Origin: a virus
Length of the DNA: 44,158 bases
IMG/VR virus record: IMGVR_UViG_3300010373_000015
Coordinates: 1-44,158 of that record
Strand: one strand, 5' to 3'
A program made the translations under genes and the position numbers. Position 1 is the stretch's first letter. Each line of letters starts with the position of its first letter. This document shows positions 1 through 9,052 of this stretch, in pieces. The notes below the pieces were generated by a model. The model made no database searches and had not been told where the DNA came from. It saw nothing but the letters and a program-made list of their open reading frames with translations.

Positions 1-123
1 GCGGTGTCCTTGGCGTTCTGCGTCAGTGCCCAGCGCGGGTCAGCCCGCAGCGTGTTCTCGAACTGCCAGATCGGCTGGGCTGTTGGCGTAGTCGTCTTGC
101 CGTCCGTCACGCCGGACGTGCCC
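1..123. repeat. Terminal direct repeat (copy 1), circular closure
   Basis: Positions 1-123 are identical to 44036-44158. The minus-strand tail-lysozyme frame reads through the join and reaches its stop at 43990-43992, so the repeat is an overlap of a circular assembly rather than a duplicated gene. A circular or circularly permuted genome is implied. True packaged ends cannot be read from the sequence. Confidence 0.95.
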
Positions 124-1373
124 TGTAGCGCCTTGCGGATCAGCGGGTCGTTGAGCTTGATCGTGCTGGGATCAATCTCCAGCAGGTTGCCCATCGTCTG
201 CTGATATGGGCTAGCCAGGTCCGAGACGGTCATGCCGCTGTCGATCTGAGACGACAGGCCGGGGAACATGCTCTTGGCCATCGTCTTGTAGTGGTTGGTG
301 TACGTGTCCATCGTGGTCTGACCAGACAGGATGTTCTGGGCGGCCTGGAGCAACCCCTGGGGGGTTGAAGTCTGGCCGTAGCTTCCGCCTATCTGCTGGA
401 GCTGCGCGACGGTGGCTGCCAGTTGACCCGATAGGCCGTTGGTGTTCGTTGCACCGGCAGGATGGATGGTCCCGGCGAGTAGCTTGTCCAGCCACGCCTT
501 GTCAGTCAGGTTGCCACCGAGCAATCCGGCGTGGGCAACCGAGAGAGTCTGGGCTGCGTTCAGGTGAACGCCGAGCTGTCCGGCTTCGGTGTTGACCGTG
601 CGCTCAGCGTCACTGAGCTGCTTCTGGTATTCGGCCGGGTCGTTCAGCGACAGCGCGATGTACTGTCGCGTGGTAGCCGAGTTGGTCTTCCACCACGTGG
701 ACCCCTCAATGGCGTCCTGGAAGTCGCTGACCGAGCCGCCATAGTGCTTACTACCTGGCACGGTGAAGCTTTCAAGAATGCCCTTGAGTTCAGGGATGTG
801 CGACAGCAGGTTCCCCAGGCCGACAATGGCGCTGTAGTCAGCGGTCGTGGGCTTTGTGCTCGCTCCGGCACCTTCGGTCAAAGCTGTACTCCCGGCACTG
901 TCAGGCGAAGCGCCACCGCCCTGATTGCTACTGCCTGCATAGTTGGCAAGGGCAGCGTCACCGCCACTACTGGCGAGCTGGTAGATCTGCTGTGCGTTGT
1001 TCTCGCGCTGCTGGCGAGCAGAGCCGGATGACACTTCGTAGTGAGCGTCCACAACTGCGGCGGCAGCACTGGGATCAGTGGCCTGCTGCAACTGCGACAG
1101 GACGCCCCGATAGTCGGTCGTCAGCTCGTGCCAGGAGAAGTCAAGCTGAGTCTGAAGGTCAGTCTCGGTAGTGCCGCGAGCGGCAGCAAACTGCTGAAGC
1201 GCGGTACGCCTGCCGCCTTCCCAATTGGCAAGACCGACAGCTTGCTCGGCCGCGTTGTACGAGTCGGGGTTATCGCCCGACTCGACCTGGAAGTTGCCAG
1301 CCAGTGCTGCTGCGGCAGCGGCTGGAAGGCCCTTGCCGATGTAGTACTGGTAGATGACCTGAGCGTTACTCAC
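1..1373 (-). CDS. Tail lysozyme / virion-associated murein hydrolase, N-terminal part
   Basis: The gene starts at GTG 1373, overlapping the TGA of the upstream 313-aa gene (GTGA), and is cut by the window end. On the circle it continues at 44035 and stops at 43990, giving 1419 nt and 472 aa. Residues about 1-105 match the phage tail lysozyme family (Phage_lysozyme2): a short helix, GNFQVESG with the probable catalytic Glu31, then VGLANWEGGRR and an FAA motif. The remaining 360 residues are rich in Gln, Ala and Gly and unrecognised. It lies among virion genes, not in the lysis cassette, so it probably travels in the particle and cuts peptidoglycan during DNA entry. The lysozyme assignment is clear from motifs; the role at entry is inferred. 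Confidence 0.85.
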   Translation of the reverse strand, partial: MSNAQVIYQYYIGKGLPAAAAAALAGNFQVESGDNPDSYNAAEQAVGLANWEGGRRTALQQFAAARGTTETDLQTQLDFSWHELTTDYRGVLSQLQQATDPSAAAAVVDAHYEVSSGSARQQRENNAQQIYQLASSGGDAALANYAGSSNQGGGASPDSAGSTALTEGAGASTKPTTADYSAIVGLGNLLSHIPELKGILESFTVPGSKHYGGSVSDFQDAIEGSTWWKTNSATTRQYIALSLNDPAEYQKQLSDAERTVNTEAGQLGVHLNAAQTLSVAHAGLLGGNLTDKAWLDKLLAGTIHPAGATNTNGLSGQLAATVAQLQQIGGSYGQTSTPQGLLQAAQNILSGQTTMDTYTNHYKTMAKSMFPGLSSQIDSGMTVSDLASPYQQTMGNLLEIDPSTIKLNDPLIRKALQGTSGVTDGKTTTPTAQPIWQFENTLRADPRWALTQNAKDT

Positions 1374-2311
1374 TGAGTCTCACCCGCCACTGGCGTGACC
1401 GGCTGAACGTTGCCGCGCTGACTACCGGACGGCAGGAACATGTTCATGAAGCTGTCCATGTAGCCCTGCGCCTGATGGTTGGTGAAGCCCTGCGGGTCAC
1501 TCTGCTGGGCGAACTGGTTCGCCTCGGCCGGCGCACTCATGCCGTCGTAGATGCTGCCAGCCTTGTGCTGGGCATTCGTCTGTGCGGTGTGGAAGTTTGA
1601 GACGAAGGTGTTGAGCTGCTCCTGCGTCATGGTGTGACCAAGGGCTGCCTGCGCAGCCGTCTGAGCCTGGGCCATCAGCTCGGCCGGGTCGGTGAGACTG
1701 ACCGACGAGACACTCCCGCTACCCGAACCGCCCAGGCCGTTGACTGTCCCGTAGCCACCGGCGCCGCCCTGAGCGGCATTGGCGAGGTACTGCTTGAAGC
1801 TGACGGAGACGCCGGCAGACTCGGTGAGCTTGAGGTACTGCGTCATGGCCTTGGCCAGCGCCGTTTCGGTCTGGCTATCAAAGGTGCCCGAAGGCTTCAG
1901 GCCTGAGGCCCAAGGGCCTTGTGCCAGTGCGGCCTGGAGGCCCATGAACTGCGCAGGATCGTTGTAGCTCATGGCAGCGAACTGCTTCATGATGGTCTCG
2001 GCAGAAGCGTTGATGTCGAACGAGTGCGGCTTGTCCACGGCGACGGTCTTGCCAGCGACGGCATCCTGGCCGTTGTTGGTCGTCCTGCTCTGACCGCCAG
2101 TCTGCTTCGTCATTCCGGAGTCCCACCAGAAGACGTGGCCCTTGAGGAACGACGGCAGGTTCCATTCATCGACAGCGCCCGAGCTGTCAACCGGAATGGC
2201 TGCCGAGCCGGTGATGCCACCGAGGTTCAACGAGCCGTCAGGATTGACACTCACACTGCTTGAAGTGTTCGACCCCGACGCCCCGACAAGGCCACCAGTA
2301 GGGCTGGTCAT
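1370..2311 (-). CDS. Putative virion structural protein (313 aa)
   Basis: ATG at 2311 overlaps the stop of the giant upstream gene (ATGA), and the TGA at 1370-1372 overlaps the GTG of the tail-lysozyme gene. The protein is rich in Gly, Ser, Gln and Ala, with low-complexity Gly/Ser stretches at the start and middle and helical Gln/Ala-rich segments towards the C-terminus. I see no enzymatic motif. The gene is sandwiched between two likely internal virion proteins in a tightly coupled run, so it is most likely another internal or tail component. The family is not recognised. Confidence 0.75.
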   Translation of the reverse strand: MTSPTGGLVGASGSNTSSSVSVNPDGSLNLGGITGSAAIPVDSSGAVDEWNLPSFLKGHVFWWDSGMTKQTGGQSRTTNNGQDAVAGKTVAVDKPHSFDINASAETIMKQFAAMSYNDPAQFMGLQAALAQGPWASGLKPSGTFDSQTETALAKAMTQYLKLTESAGVSVSFKQYLANAAQGGAGGYGTVNGLGGSGSGSVSSVSLTDPAELMAQAQTAAQAALGHTMTQEQLNTFVSNFHTAQTNAQHKAGSIYDGMSAPAEANQFAQQSDPQGFTNHQAQGYMDSFMNMFLPSGSQRGNVQPVTPVAGETQ

Positions 2312-5300
2312 GAACCACTCCCGAATGGTGTGAGGTTGACGAGGTTGGTATTCAGGGCGCGAAGCACGCCGTTATACAGATCCATCAGCGGAGTGCCGCT
2401 GATGTTCTGCGTAACCCAGCCGTTGAAGGCTCCGAGCGCAGCGCTGCGGGCCTGAATGCTGGTCTGGTCCTGGCCCTTATGGCTGGCCTGGAAAGCGGCG
2501 TACGTGTCATAGCTCTTGACGAGATTGCCGAGTAGGGGCGCAAGGCCATCGGGCACCTGATTCTTGGCGAGCATGTCCCGTAGGTTGTTGAGTTCCGCCT
2601 TGGCGGTAGCTCGGCTGTCAGGGAAGCTGTCGATCTTCGATCCAAACGCTGCGTTCTGCGCCTTGAAGTCTGTCTCCCACTGAGACTTGGCAGCAGTGAT
2701 CTGCTGCGCCAGAACGGTGTTGCCAGCCGCCTTGGCCTGGGCAATCTGAGCGTCCAGCTTGTCAACGGCCGGGTAGTAGATCGCTTCGGCGTTGCGCACC
2801 GTCACGTCGTTCATGAAGCCTTCCGGCGTCTTGCGCTGGCGCAAGCCAAGCTCGATCTGCATCCGGTAAGCCTGGTCATTGAACGGCTGCTGCGTTGTCG
2901 GCTGCGGCAGGAAGTAGGCAGCCACGCTGCCGTACTTGCTGATGAAGTCGCTGTGGTTGGTCATCCACTTCAGTGCCGCCGTTGTGGGCGGCAGGCTGAC
3001 CTTGGCAGCGGCCATCTGCGTCTGCGCCGTCTCGAACGCCGAGCTAGCTGGCGCGTAAGACTCGTAGCTGCCGTCCGAGTTGAAGACAACCTTGTCCGGG
3101 TGCAACGCCGTGAAGATGGCATTGGCTCGAGCCAGGTCGCCATCAACGTCGTTCAGGATCGTCTTGTACTCGTCGTCCAGGTTGTGGACGCCGCGCTCCT
3201 GGAAGGCGAAGTCGGAATGCGTCTGTGGTGTGTCCTCCAGCGGCTGCGACGGCGAAGCCGGCGCGATGAGGCCGAAGACTGCCCGCAGGAAGAGCTGGTT
3301 GTGAACCTGCGTGCGCAGGTTGTTCAGGAACGCCTGCCGAACGTTGTCCGGTGCATCAGGTGCGGGCACCAAGCCTGAGGCTGCCAGGTTGGCGTACGCG
3401 CCCATCATGGACGACGCCAGAGCAGTGTTCCGGTCACCTTCGGACAGGTTGGCGAAGAACTTGTTCACCGGGGACGGCTCAAGCTGGCTGAACGTCTCGC
3501 CCTGACCAACCGGGCCGTTGAGTGCGCGGTCGATCTGATCGAAGATGATCTGCGCATTTCCAGGCAGGATCTTCTCAACCTCACGGAGCGGGATCATCAC
3601 CATCGGGCCGGCCGACATGCGAAGCGGGTCGTTCGCACCGGGGACGGCCATCAGCACACCGCCAGTCATGCTGGCGCTGACCGGGAAGCGAGCGATGGAC
3701 TCGAAGCCCGGAACCTTGGCAAGCTCTCGCAGCGCCATGTTCATGACGCCCGATCCTGGGTAGACGAACGTCGGCTCGCCATAGGTGTTCGTGTAGACGA
3801 AGCCCGACTGCACTGAGCCCTCGTAGGCCAGCATCATCTTGCGGGCCTTCAGCGGGTCCTGCCACAGGCCACCGCCCCAACGGCGGATCATGGCCTGAGT
3901 TGCTCGTGCGAACGGGAAGATGTTCCGAGTGATGATGTCGAACTGAGCCTTCTGGCCCGGATCGTCAACCAGTCGCTCTGTCTTGATCCACGCCTGCCGG
4001 ATCGACAGCTCCTTGGCCATGTTCTCGGCAGCGGTCTGGCTCAGGCCGCGCTCGACCATTCGGTCCACTGCGGCGTTGAGTCCAACGCGAGCGTCTGCAT
4101 AGTTCGCCAGGAAGACCGGCGACGTAGTGGTGCGCTGAAGCAGCCGCTCCACCATCCACTGGTAACCAGCACCAGTCACGTCCATCAGCGCCTCGGCCGC
4201 ACCGAGAGCGCCGCCGTTGGCGAGAGGCGTTACCTCAGGCGCAAGCGCCGAGTCAGGCAGGTTATCCCGCTTGAGGTTGTTGACGATCCAGTCACTGCTG
4301 GGAGCCTTGCCGTTCTCGTAGATGTGGTCAGCGAGATCCTGCTGGTACTTACCGTTCTGGCCAGTCAGAAGCTTCTTGTAGTCCTTCACGATGTCCGCAG
4401 CTTGCTGCTGCTTACCCATCGCAATCTCATCGGCGGTGTGAGCCGGTACGGCCTTACCTGCCTCATTCGGCCAGAAGCGACTCCCCCAGCCGATCAGGTG
4501 TGCGCTCTGCGCCATTTCTTTTGAGTCAAGCGCGGCAACAATGCCGTCGAGGTTGACGTTCTCCGGGTCATTCAGGTGGTCAATGACAGCCCGTGCAACC
4601 TGCGGAGACGGGTTGACGCGCTGAGCAAGTGCATTGGCGTAACGGTCGGCACCGACAGTGCCGTCCAGGTCGTGCTGTGTCCAGGAGACAGACACGCGCT
4701 CGCCAGGCTTGCGGTCCTTGGCGCGCTGGAAGGCGTGGGCCAGACGAGCTGGCCCCCAGCCAGCCTCGGTCACTGCGGCGGCTTCGTTAGCCGCTCGCTT
4801 GACGCCCAGGTCGCCGAACATCTGGCGGGCAAAGCCCTCCATGCCCTCGCTGAGCTCCTGCGGCCCCATTGTGGCCAGGGCCTTCAGTCGAGCGTCGTCC
4901 ATATAGACGCCGGTCATGTGCCGGTAGGCACGACCGGCCAGGGCAAACGGCATGAAGTCTGCGAGGCGAGTGGACAGCGAGCTGCGCCCGAGGATCTCTC
5001 CGGTAAGCATCGAGCTGTTCTTGATGGCAGTCGCCAGGCTGGTGTTGCCAGCCTCAAGCGCCAGTGCGTGCGCCACGATTGGCTTAGGCCGCAGAGTGGC
5101 TTGAACCTGCTCTTCGTGGGCAAGCTGAGTATTGGCGTCCGCTATCTGGCTCTTAGCCAGCGGGACAACCTTGCCAGTCTCGTCGGTGGTGCCTTCCTTG
5201 ATGAGACGCTGGAGCGTCTCAGTCTGAAGGCGTGAAGCCCGGAACTTGTCCAGATCCTCGACGCCGATGCCTCGGTCCCAGAGTTCCTTGTTCCGAGCGG

Positions 5301-8244
5301 TAGCAAAGGCGCGCGCCTTGATGGCGTCGCCGAAGCCGCCCTCCAGTCCAGTGCGCAGGTACGCCTCAAGCTGGTTACGAGTAACGGTCGCTGGCCGGAA
5401 CAGCCAGCCCATCTTCACCGAGGACATCATCAGGCTTGCCTGATCGGTAGTCAGCGCACGCCCTAGCGTGGCCTCCCAGAGTCCGAGCTTGTTGGCTGCC
5501 TGGTGCAGCTCCTGAAAGCTGGGCAGGTTCCATACGGTGTTCACCTGGCCGACGTGCAATGCAATCGGTCGGCCAGTCTCGTCCAGCAGGCTGTCGCCAG
5601 CCGTGTTGTACGACTCATCGACAGTGCGCCAGGACTTCATCAGGTTGCGCCCTGACTCCGTTGAGGCCAAGCCTGCGGAGTGCGCGATCTGGTCCAGCAT
5701 TCCGGTGATGACAGCCTTGCGCTGCGCACCATCACCGACGATGTACTGCGCACGCAACTGCGAAGCATCGGCGTGGTTCGCATACAGCCGCGTATACGAA
5801 TAGATCTTGTCCGCAGTGCTGGCGTCAGCCAGATCAAACTGGGTGTTCCGAGGCAGCAGGTTAGTAAGGCGAGTAGCCGCCAGGCGCGCTCGCTCTGCGA
5901 CGGCAGAGGGCATCGCCCAGCCGACGATGCGTCCACCGTTCCCGAGTGGACTACCTGTCTTGCGCAGGTTGTAGGCAACCTGTCCGCGTCCGGCTGGCGT
6001 AAGTGCGTAAGCCTTGGCGCGTGCCTGTGAGGGCATAGCGCCAGTGAGTCCACCGGCAGCTTCAGCGTCAGCCGCCAGCTCCGGGTCGGTGGCAACGTGA
6101 GCCGCCAGAAGCGCGTGCGCTTCCTTGACGGCTTCCTCGGCGTCGGCAACCTCACTGGCCGAGGCATCACCGTGCTCGAACTGGTCAGACAGCGCGTTGA
6201 AGCGCTGCTCCATGTCGTCCAGCTTGGAGCGCAGCCCAAGGTCTGTGTTGGCGTGCTCAAGGATGTTCTGTGCGGTGGTCTGCAAGAGCGCCATGTCAGC
6301 TTGCACGATGGCCGTGTGATCAGCCAGTGCCGCGCCAGTCAGGCTATCTACGGCGTCGTCGCCCTTTGCAGAGATCTGCGAGGCGAGCCCTTCGGTAACC
6401 CACTTGTCAGCGATAGCCGGATCGGCTGCCAGTCGGTCAGTGACCTTGGTAGCGTTTTCAGCGTTGCGCACGGCAGCTCGGCCGGCGAGCCAGCCGCTCA
6501 TCTTGCCGCGAATCAAGCGGGCACCCATGCCCGAGACTGCTCCTGGCATATACGGCGAAGACACGGCAGCCTTGCTGCCAGCTAGCCGCAGGGTCGCGCT
6601 CTGCGAGCTGATGTAGTCAGCAAGCTCTGCAAGGTTGGTGATCGGAGCACCCTTGCCGGTGACCGGGTTGGCCGTCAGGACTCCGGTGATCGGGTCCTTC
6701 GTCTCTTCCCAGCGAAGAATCTGATCCTTGCCGAGCACGTCCGCTCGCAGCGGGGAAAGCTCAGGGAACTGAGTCGTGATCTGCGCATCCAGCGAAGCAG
6801 CCTGGCGCACATCGCCGGTCTCGGCGGCTGCGGCCTGCGCGTGAGTCAGATCCAGGAAGTTCTGCGCACGGCGCTGCGTGTTGTTCAGGAAGACGCCCTG
6901 CTTCACCTGACCAACTGCGCCAGCCAGTGATGTGTCACCAGTGGCGGCAGCCTTGGCTGCCATGCCTGCCGGATCAAGGGAGGCGGCGACACGCTCAGCG
7001 TCAGCTACGGTGTCGAGTCCGACCTGGCCCAAGCGCGTCACCTGAACGGCCTTACCAAGTGCCATCGTCGGGTCGATGATGAACGAACCGGCAAGGTTGG
7101 CAACGGCGCTAACCGTTGCGTAAGTGTCGGGGTGCTTGACCGGATCAAGGCCAAGGGCGTGAGCCGTGTCGTTGCCGATGCCGGCAGTGCGGCTGGCGAG
7201 CTGGCGAGTCAGGGATGTGAACTCGGGGCTGCTGACCGCACTGATCTGATCCGCCACTTGCTGTGGCGTCAGGTTGGTGTTCGCCTCAATCGACTTGACG
7301 TAGCTCGTGGGGCTGTTCAGGAACTGTGTCGCCTGGTCAACCTTGTCCTGACCGTACTGATCCACGAGATCAGACGTGTCAGTCTTAGCCTGACCGCTGG
7401 CGTCGTACGCCAGGATGCTGAATGGGTTGCCGGGGTCGTAACCGGCAGCCTTCATCTGGGCGTCCTCGTTGGGACTGGCTCCAGCAATGGAGTTGATGTC
7501 CTGTCCGAGATTGCCCTTGTGGCTGTACGCCGTCGTCGGGTTCGGATCATTGCTGATACCAAGGTCATTGGCGACCTTGCTCAGGCCGGAACCTACGTCA
7601 CCGACCACCGTGTTGGCGACGTTCCAGCCCTTGGTCAGGGCGTTGGTGACGGGGCTGATCGTGTGCAAAGTCGGGTCGATAACGTCGCGCTCTGCCGGCG
7701 CGATGATGTCATTGTGCAGCGTCTGGAACAGACGCCCAATGCCCTTGGCCTTGTACTTGTTATCACCCGACGTGTCATACGCCAGACCGAGGCCGTTAGC
7801 GGTCTTCTGTGCGTTACCGCCATGCGTGCTGATGCTGATGACGTTGCCTGCGGCATCAGTGGCCAGCGTGCCATCACTGTTCAGCTTGGCAGTGAGCGAG
7901 CCACCGCTCTTCTGCTCGATCAGCTTGGCCGTGGCCGTCGCCTGATCGGCCTGCGTGAAGAGCACGTCCTGATAGGGGACGTTCAGGCTCTTGAGCTGGT
8001 CCTGCTGGCTCTGCGAGAGAACGATCGGGTGGTTGGTGGCGCGAGCAAGGTTGACTTGCTTCTCGGCGCTGAGCCCCTGCATGAACTGGTCAATGGCACC
8101 AGCCATCTGCGGCTGGGCCTTGGCCTGCATGAGCGAGTAGACGACGCCAGGCTGATCCTGGAGCATCTTCGTGCCAGTGAGCATTTGGGTGACGGAGCCG
8201 AGAGCGTTGCTCTCGTCCTGCGCCGAAGGGAGTGGCTGAGTCAT
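2308..8244 (-). CDS. Giant virion protein (1978 aa), possible ejection/internal core protein
   Basis: This is by far the longest gene, about 13% of the genome. I chose ATG 8244 because an AGGAG Shine-Dalgarno lies just upstream; a longer frame from 8295 would overlap the preceding gene. The product is mostly helical and rich in Ala, Gln, Asp and Leu, with a coiled-coil-like acidic segment near the middle and long soluble stretches without obvious membrane helices. I found no secure catalytic motif. Short-tailed phages usually carry one or more very large internal proteins that are ejected to form the DNA channel; length, position after the portal and neighbouring tail lysozyme fit that role. 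A large polyvalent protein is an alternative. Confidence 0.8.
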   Translation of the reverse strand: MTQPLPSAQDESNALGSVTQMLTGTKMLQDQPGVVYSLMQAKAQPQMAGAIDQFMQGLSAEKQVNLARATNHPIVLSQSQQDQLKSLNVPYQDVLFTQADQATATAKLIEQKSGGSLTAKLNSDGTLATDAAGNVISISTHGGNAQKTANGLGLAYDTSGDNKYKAKGIGRLFQTLHNDIIAPAERDVIDPTLHTISPVTNALTKGWNVANTVVGDVGSGLSKVANDLGISNDPNPTTAYSHKGNLGQDINSIAGASPNEDAQMKAAGYDPGNPFSILAYDASGQAKTDTSDLVDQYGQDKVDQATQFLNSPTSYVKSIEANTNLTPQQVADQISAVSSPEFTSLTRQLASRTAGIGNDTAHALGLDPVKHPDTYATVSAVANLAGSFIIDPTMALGKAVQVTRLGQVGLDTVADAERVAASLDPAGMAAKAAATGDTSLAGAVGQVKQGVFLNNTQRRAQNFLDLTHAQAAAAETGDVRQAASLDAQITTQFPELSPLRADVLGKDQILRWEETKDPITGVLTANPVTGKGAPITNLAELADYISSQSATLRLAGSKAAVSSPYMPGAVSGMGARLIRGKMSGWLAGRAAVRNAENATKVTDRLAADPAIADKWVTEGLASQISAKGDDAVDSLTGAALADHTAIVQADMALLQTTAQNILEHANTDLGLRSKLDDMEQRFNALSDQFEHGDASASEVADAEEAVKEAHALLAAHVATDPELAADAEAAGGLTGAMPSQARAKAYALTPAGRGQVAYNLRKTGSPLGNGGRIVGWAMPSAVAERARLAATRLTNLLPRNTQFDLADASTADKIYSYTRLYANHADASQLRAQYIVGDGAQRKAVITGMLDQIAHSAGLASTESGRNLMKSWRTVDESYNTAGDSLLDETGRPIALHVGQVNTVWNLPSFQELHQAANKLGLWEATLGRALTTDQASLMMSSVKMGWLFRPATVTRNQLEAYLRTGLEGGFGDAIKARAFATARNKELWDRGIGVEDLDKFRASRLQTETLQRLIKEGTTDETGKVVPLAKSQIADANTQLAHEEQVQATLRPKPIVAHALALEAGNTSLATAIKNSSMLTGEILGRSSLSTRLADFMPFALAGRAYRHMTGVYMDDARLKALATMGPQELSEGMEGFARQMFGDLGVKRAANEAAAVTEAGWGPARLAHAFQRAKDRKPGERVSVSWTQHDLDGTVGADRYANALAQRVNPSPQVARAVIDHLNDPENVNLDGIVAALDSKEMAQSAHLIGWGSRFWPNEAGKAVPAHTADEIAMGKQQQAADIVKDYKKLLTGQNGKYQQDLADHIYENGKAPSSDWIVNNLKRDNLPDSALAPEVTPLANGGALGAAEALMDVTGAGYQWMVERLLQRTTTSPVFLANYADARVGLNAAVDRMVERGLSQTAAENMAKELSIRQAWIKTERLVDDPGQKAQFDIITRNIFPFARATQAMIRRWGGGLWQDPLKARKMMLAYEGSVQSGFVYTNTYGEPTFVYPGSGVMNMALRELAKVPGFESIARFPVSASMTGGVLMAVPGANDPLRMSAGPMVMIPLREVEKILPGNAQIIFDQIDRALNGPVGQGETFSQLEPSPVNKFFANLSEGDRNTALASSMMGAYANLAASGLVPAPDAPDNVRQAFLNNLRTQVHNQLFLRAVFGLIAPASPSQPLEDTPQTHSDFAFQERGVHNLDDEYKTILNDVDGDLARANAIFTALHPDKVVFNSDGSYESYAPASSAFETAQTQMAAAKVSLPPTTAALKWMTNHSDFISKYGSVAAYFLPQPTTQQPFNDQAYRMQIELGLRQRKTPEGFMNDVTVRNAEAIYYPAVDKLDAQIAQAKAAGNTVLAQQITAAKSQWETDFKAQNAAFGSKIDSFPDSRATAKAELNNLRDMLAKNQVPDGLAPLLGNLVKSYDTYAAFQASHKGQDQTSIQARSAALGAFNGWVTQNISGTPLMDLYNGVLRALNTNLVNLTPFGSGS

Positions 8245-8254
8245 TCGACCACTC

Positions 8255-8725
8255 CTAAACTCCGTGGGCTTGTGCGGATGTGAGCAACTTGCCAATGACG
8301 CCCGTGGTATCCACCAGGGCGAGCTGCTGGAGCATGGCGCTCATAGCGCCCGTGCCCTGCTGTGACGGCTGAGCGATAGTGCTCAGAGCTTCCGAGCCAG
8401 CTCCTGGGCCGATGTCCACGCCGGTTGTGATGGGCTCATTGGGTCGAGCACTGGGCGCATTGAATGCACCGCCCTGATACGGCGGTGAGCCGGCCTGCTG
8501 GCCCTGCTGCGCAGCCGCCTGAGCGGCTGGAGCCATAGGTGCTTGTCCGGCCATCGGCGCTACGCGCTGCTGCGCGAGCTGCTGCTTGACCGAGCCGTAA
8601 GGCTGGTCTGGAACGGTGCTCATAACCTGCGCCGCACCGCCATCGGTGCGCTTGGAGAACTTGCCAGGGCCGGAAACGGCGTTCGGGTTCTGGGGCGCGC
8701 GGTAACCGCCGTGGCCGTTACTCAT
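8255..8725 (-). CDS. Conserved actinophage structural protein (156 aa)
   Basis: Starts at ATG 8725, overlapping the stop of the HExxH gene (ATGA). The N-terminus reads MSNGHGGYRAPQNPNAVSGP, a Gly/Pro-rich opening that resembles small virion proteins of many actinobacterial phages. It is followed by Gln/Ala-rich disorder and a short helical C-terminus. No catalytic motif or membrane segment is visible. It lies between the portal region and the giant protein, so a head-associated or internal structural role is likely; the exact function is unknown. Confidence 0.75.
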   Translation of the reverse strand: MSNGHGGYRAPQNPNAVSGPGKFSKRTDGGAAQVMSTVPDQPYGSVKQQLAQQRVAPMAGQAPMAPAAQAAAQQGQQAGSPPYQGGAFNAPSARPNEPITTGVDIGPGAGSEALSTIAQPSQQGTGAMSAMLQQLALVDTTGVIGKLLTSAQAHGV

Positions 8726-9048
8726 TCTCCCGCCCCCTTAGTGAGCAAAAATGTCAACACGGCTGGGTTGTCTTGCAGGACCGCCAGAATCCAGGGCGTA
8801 AGTACGCGCACCATGGTTTCTTCCTGGTCGGTAGACAGATCCGCCACCTGGCGATAGCCGGATTCCCAGACAATGGCGTGGAGAATCTCGTGCAGCAGGG
8901 TGTTCTGCTTCGAGCAGGACGACTGCGCCTTGCGGATGATGATTTCCGTGTCGTCTGGCAGAGTCTCACCCAGTAGTGGGTACTTAGCCTTGTGTCGAAT
9001 CAGGTAATCGGCTGCACCGATGAAGACCACTTCGGGGATTTGAACCAT
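8722..9048 (-). CDS. Small HExxH zinc-metallopeptidase-like protein (108 aa)
   Basis: I chose ATG 9048, just after the portal stop (9053), because the frame upstream is buried in the portal gene. The key feature is the LLHEILHAIVWESG segment at residues 51-64. Its His53, Glu54 and His57 form a classic HExxH zinc site, preceded by a short beta-strand region as in SprT, IrrE or M-like mini-proteases. Its place directly after the portal in the late operon suggests a virion-assembly or virion-borne peptidase rather than an immunity protease. Substrate unknown. A catalytically inactive structural homologue is possible. Confidence 0.7.
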   Translation of the reverse strand: MVQIPEVVFIGAADYLIRHKAKYPLLGETLPDDTEIIIRKAQSSCSKQNTLLHEILHAIVWESGYRQVADLSTDQEETMVRVLTPWILAVLQDNPAVLTFLLTKGAGE

Positions 9049-9052
9049 TGGC

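Noticed and set aside
7132-8283. 383-aa plus-strand open frame inside the giant gene
   Set aside because: Shadow of the minus-strand gene with no family resemblance or ribosome site.
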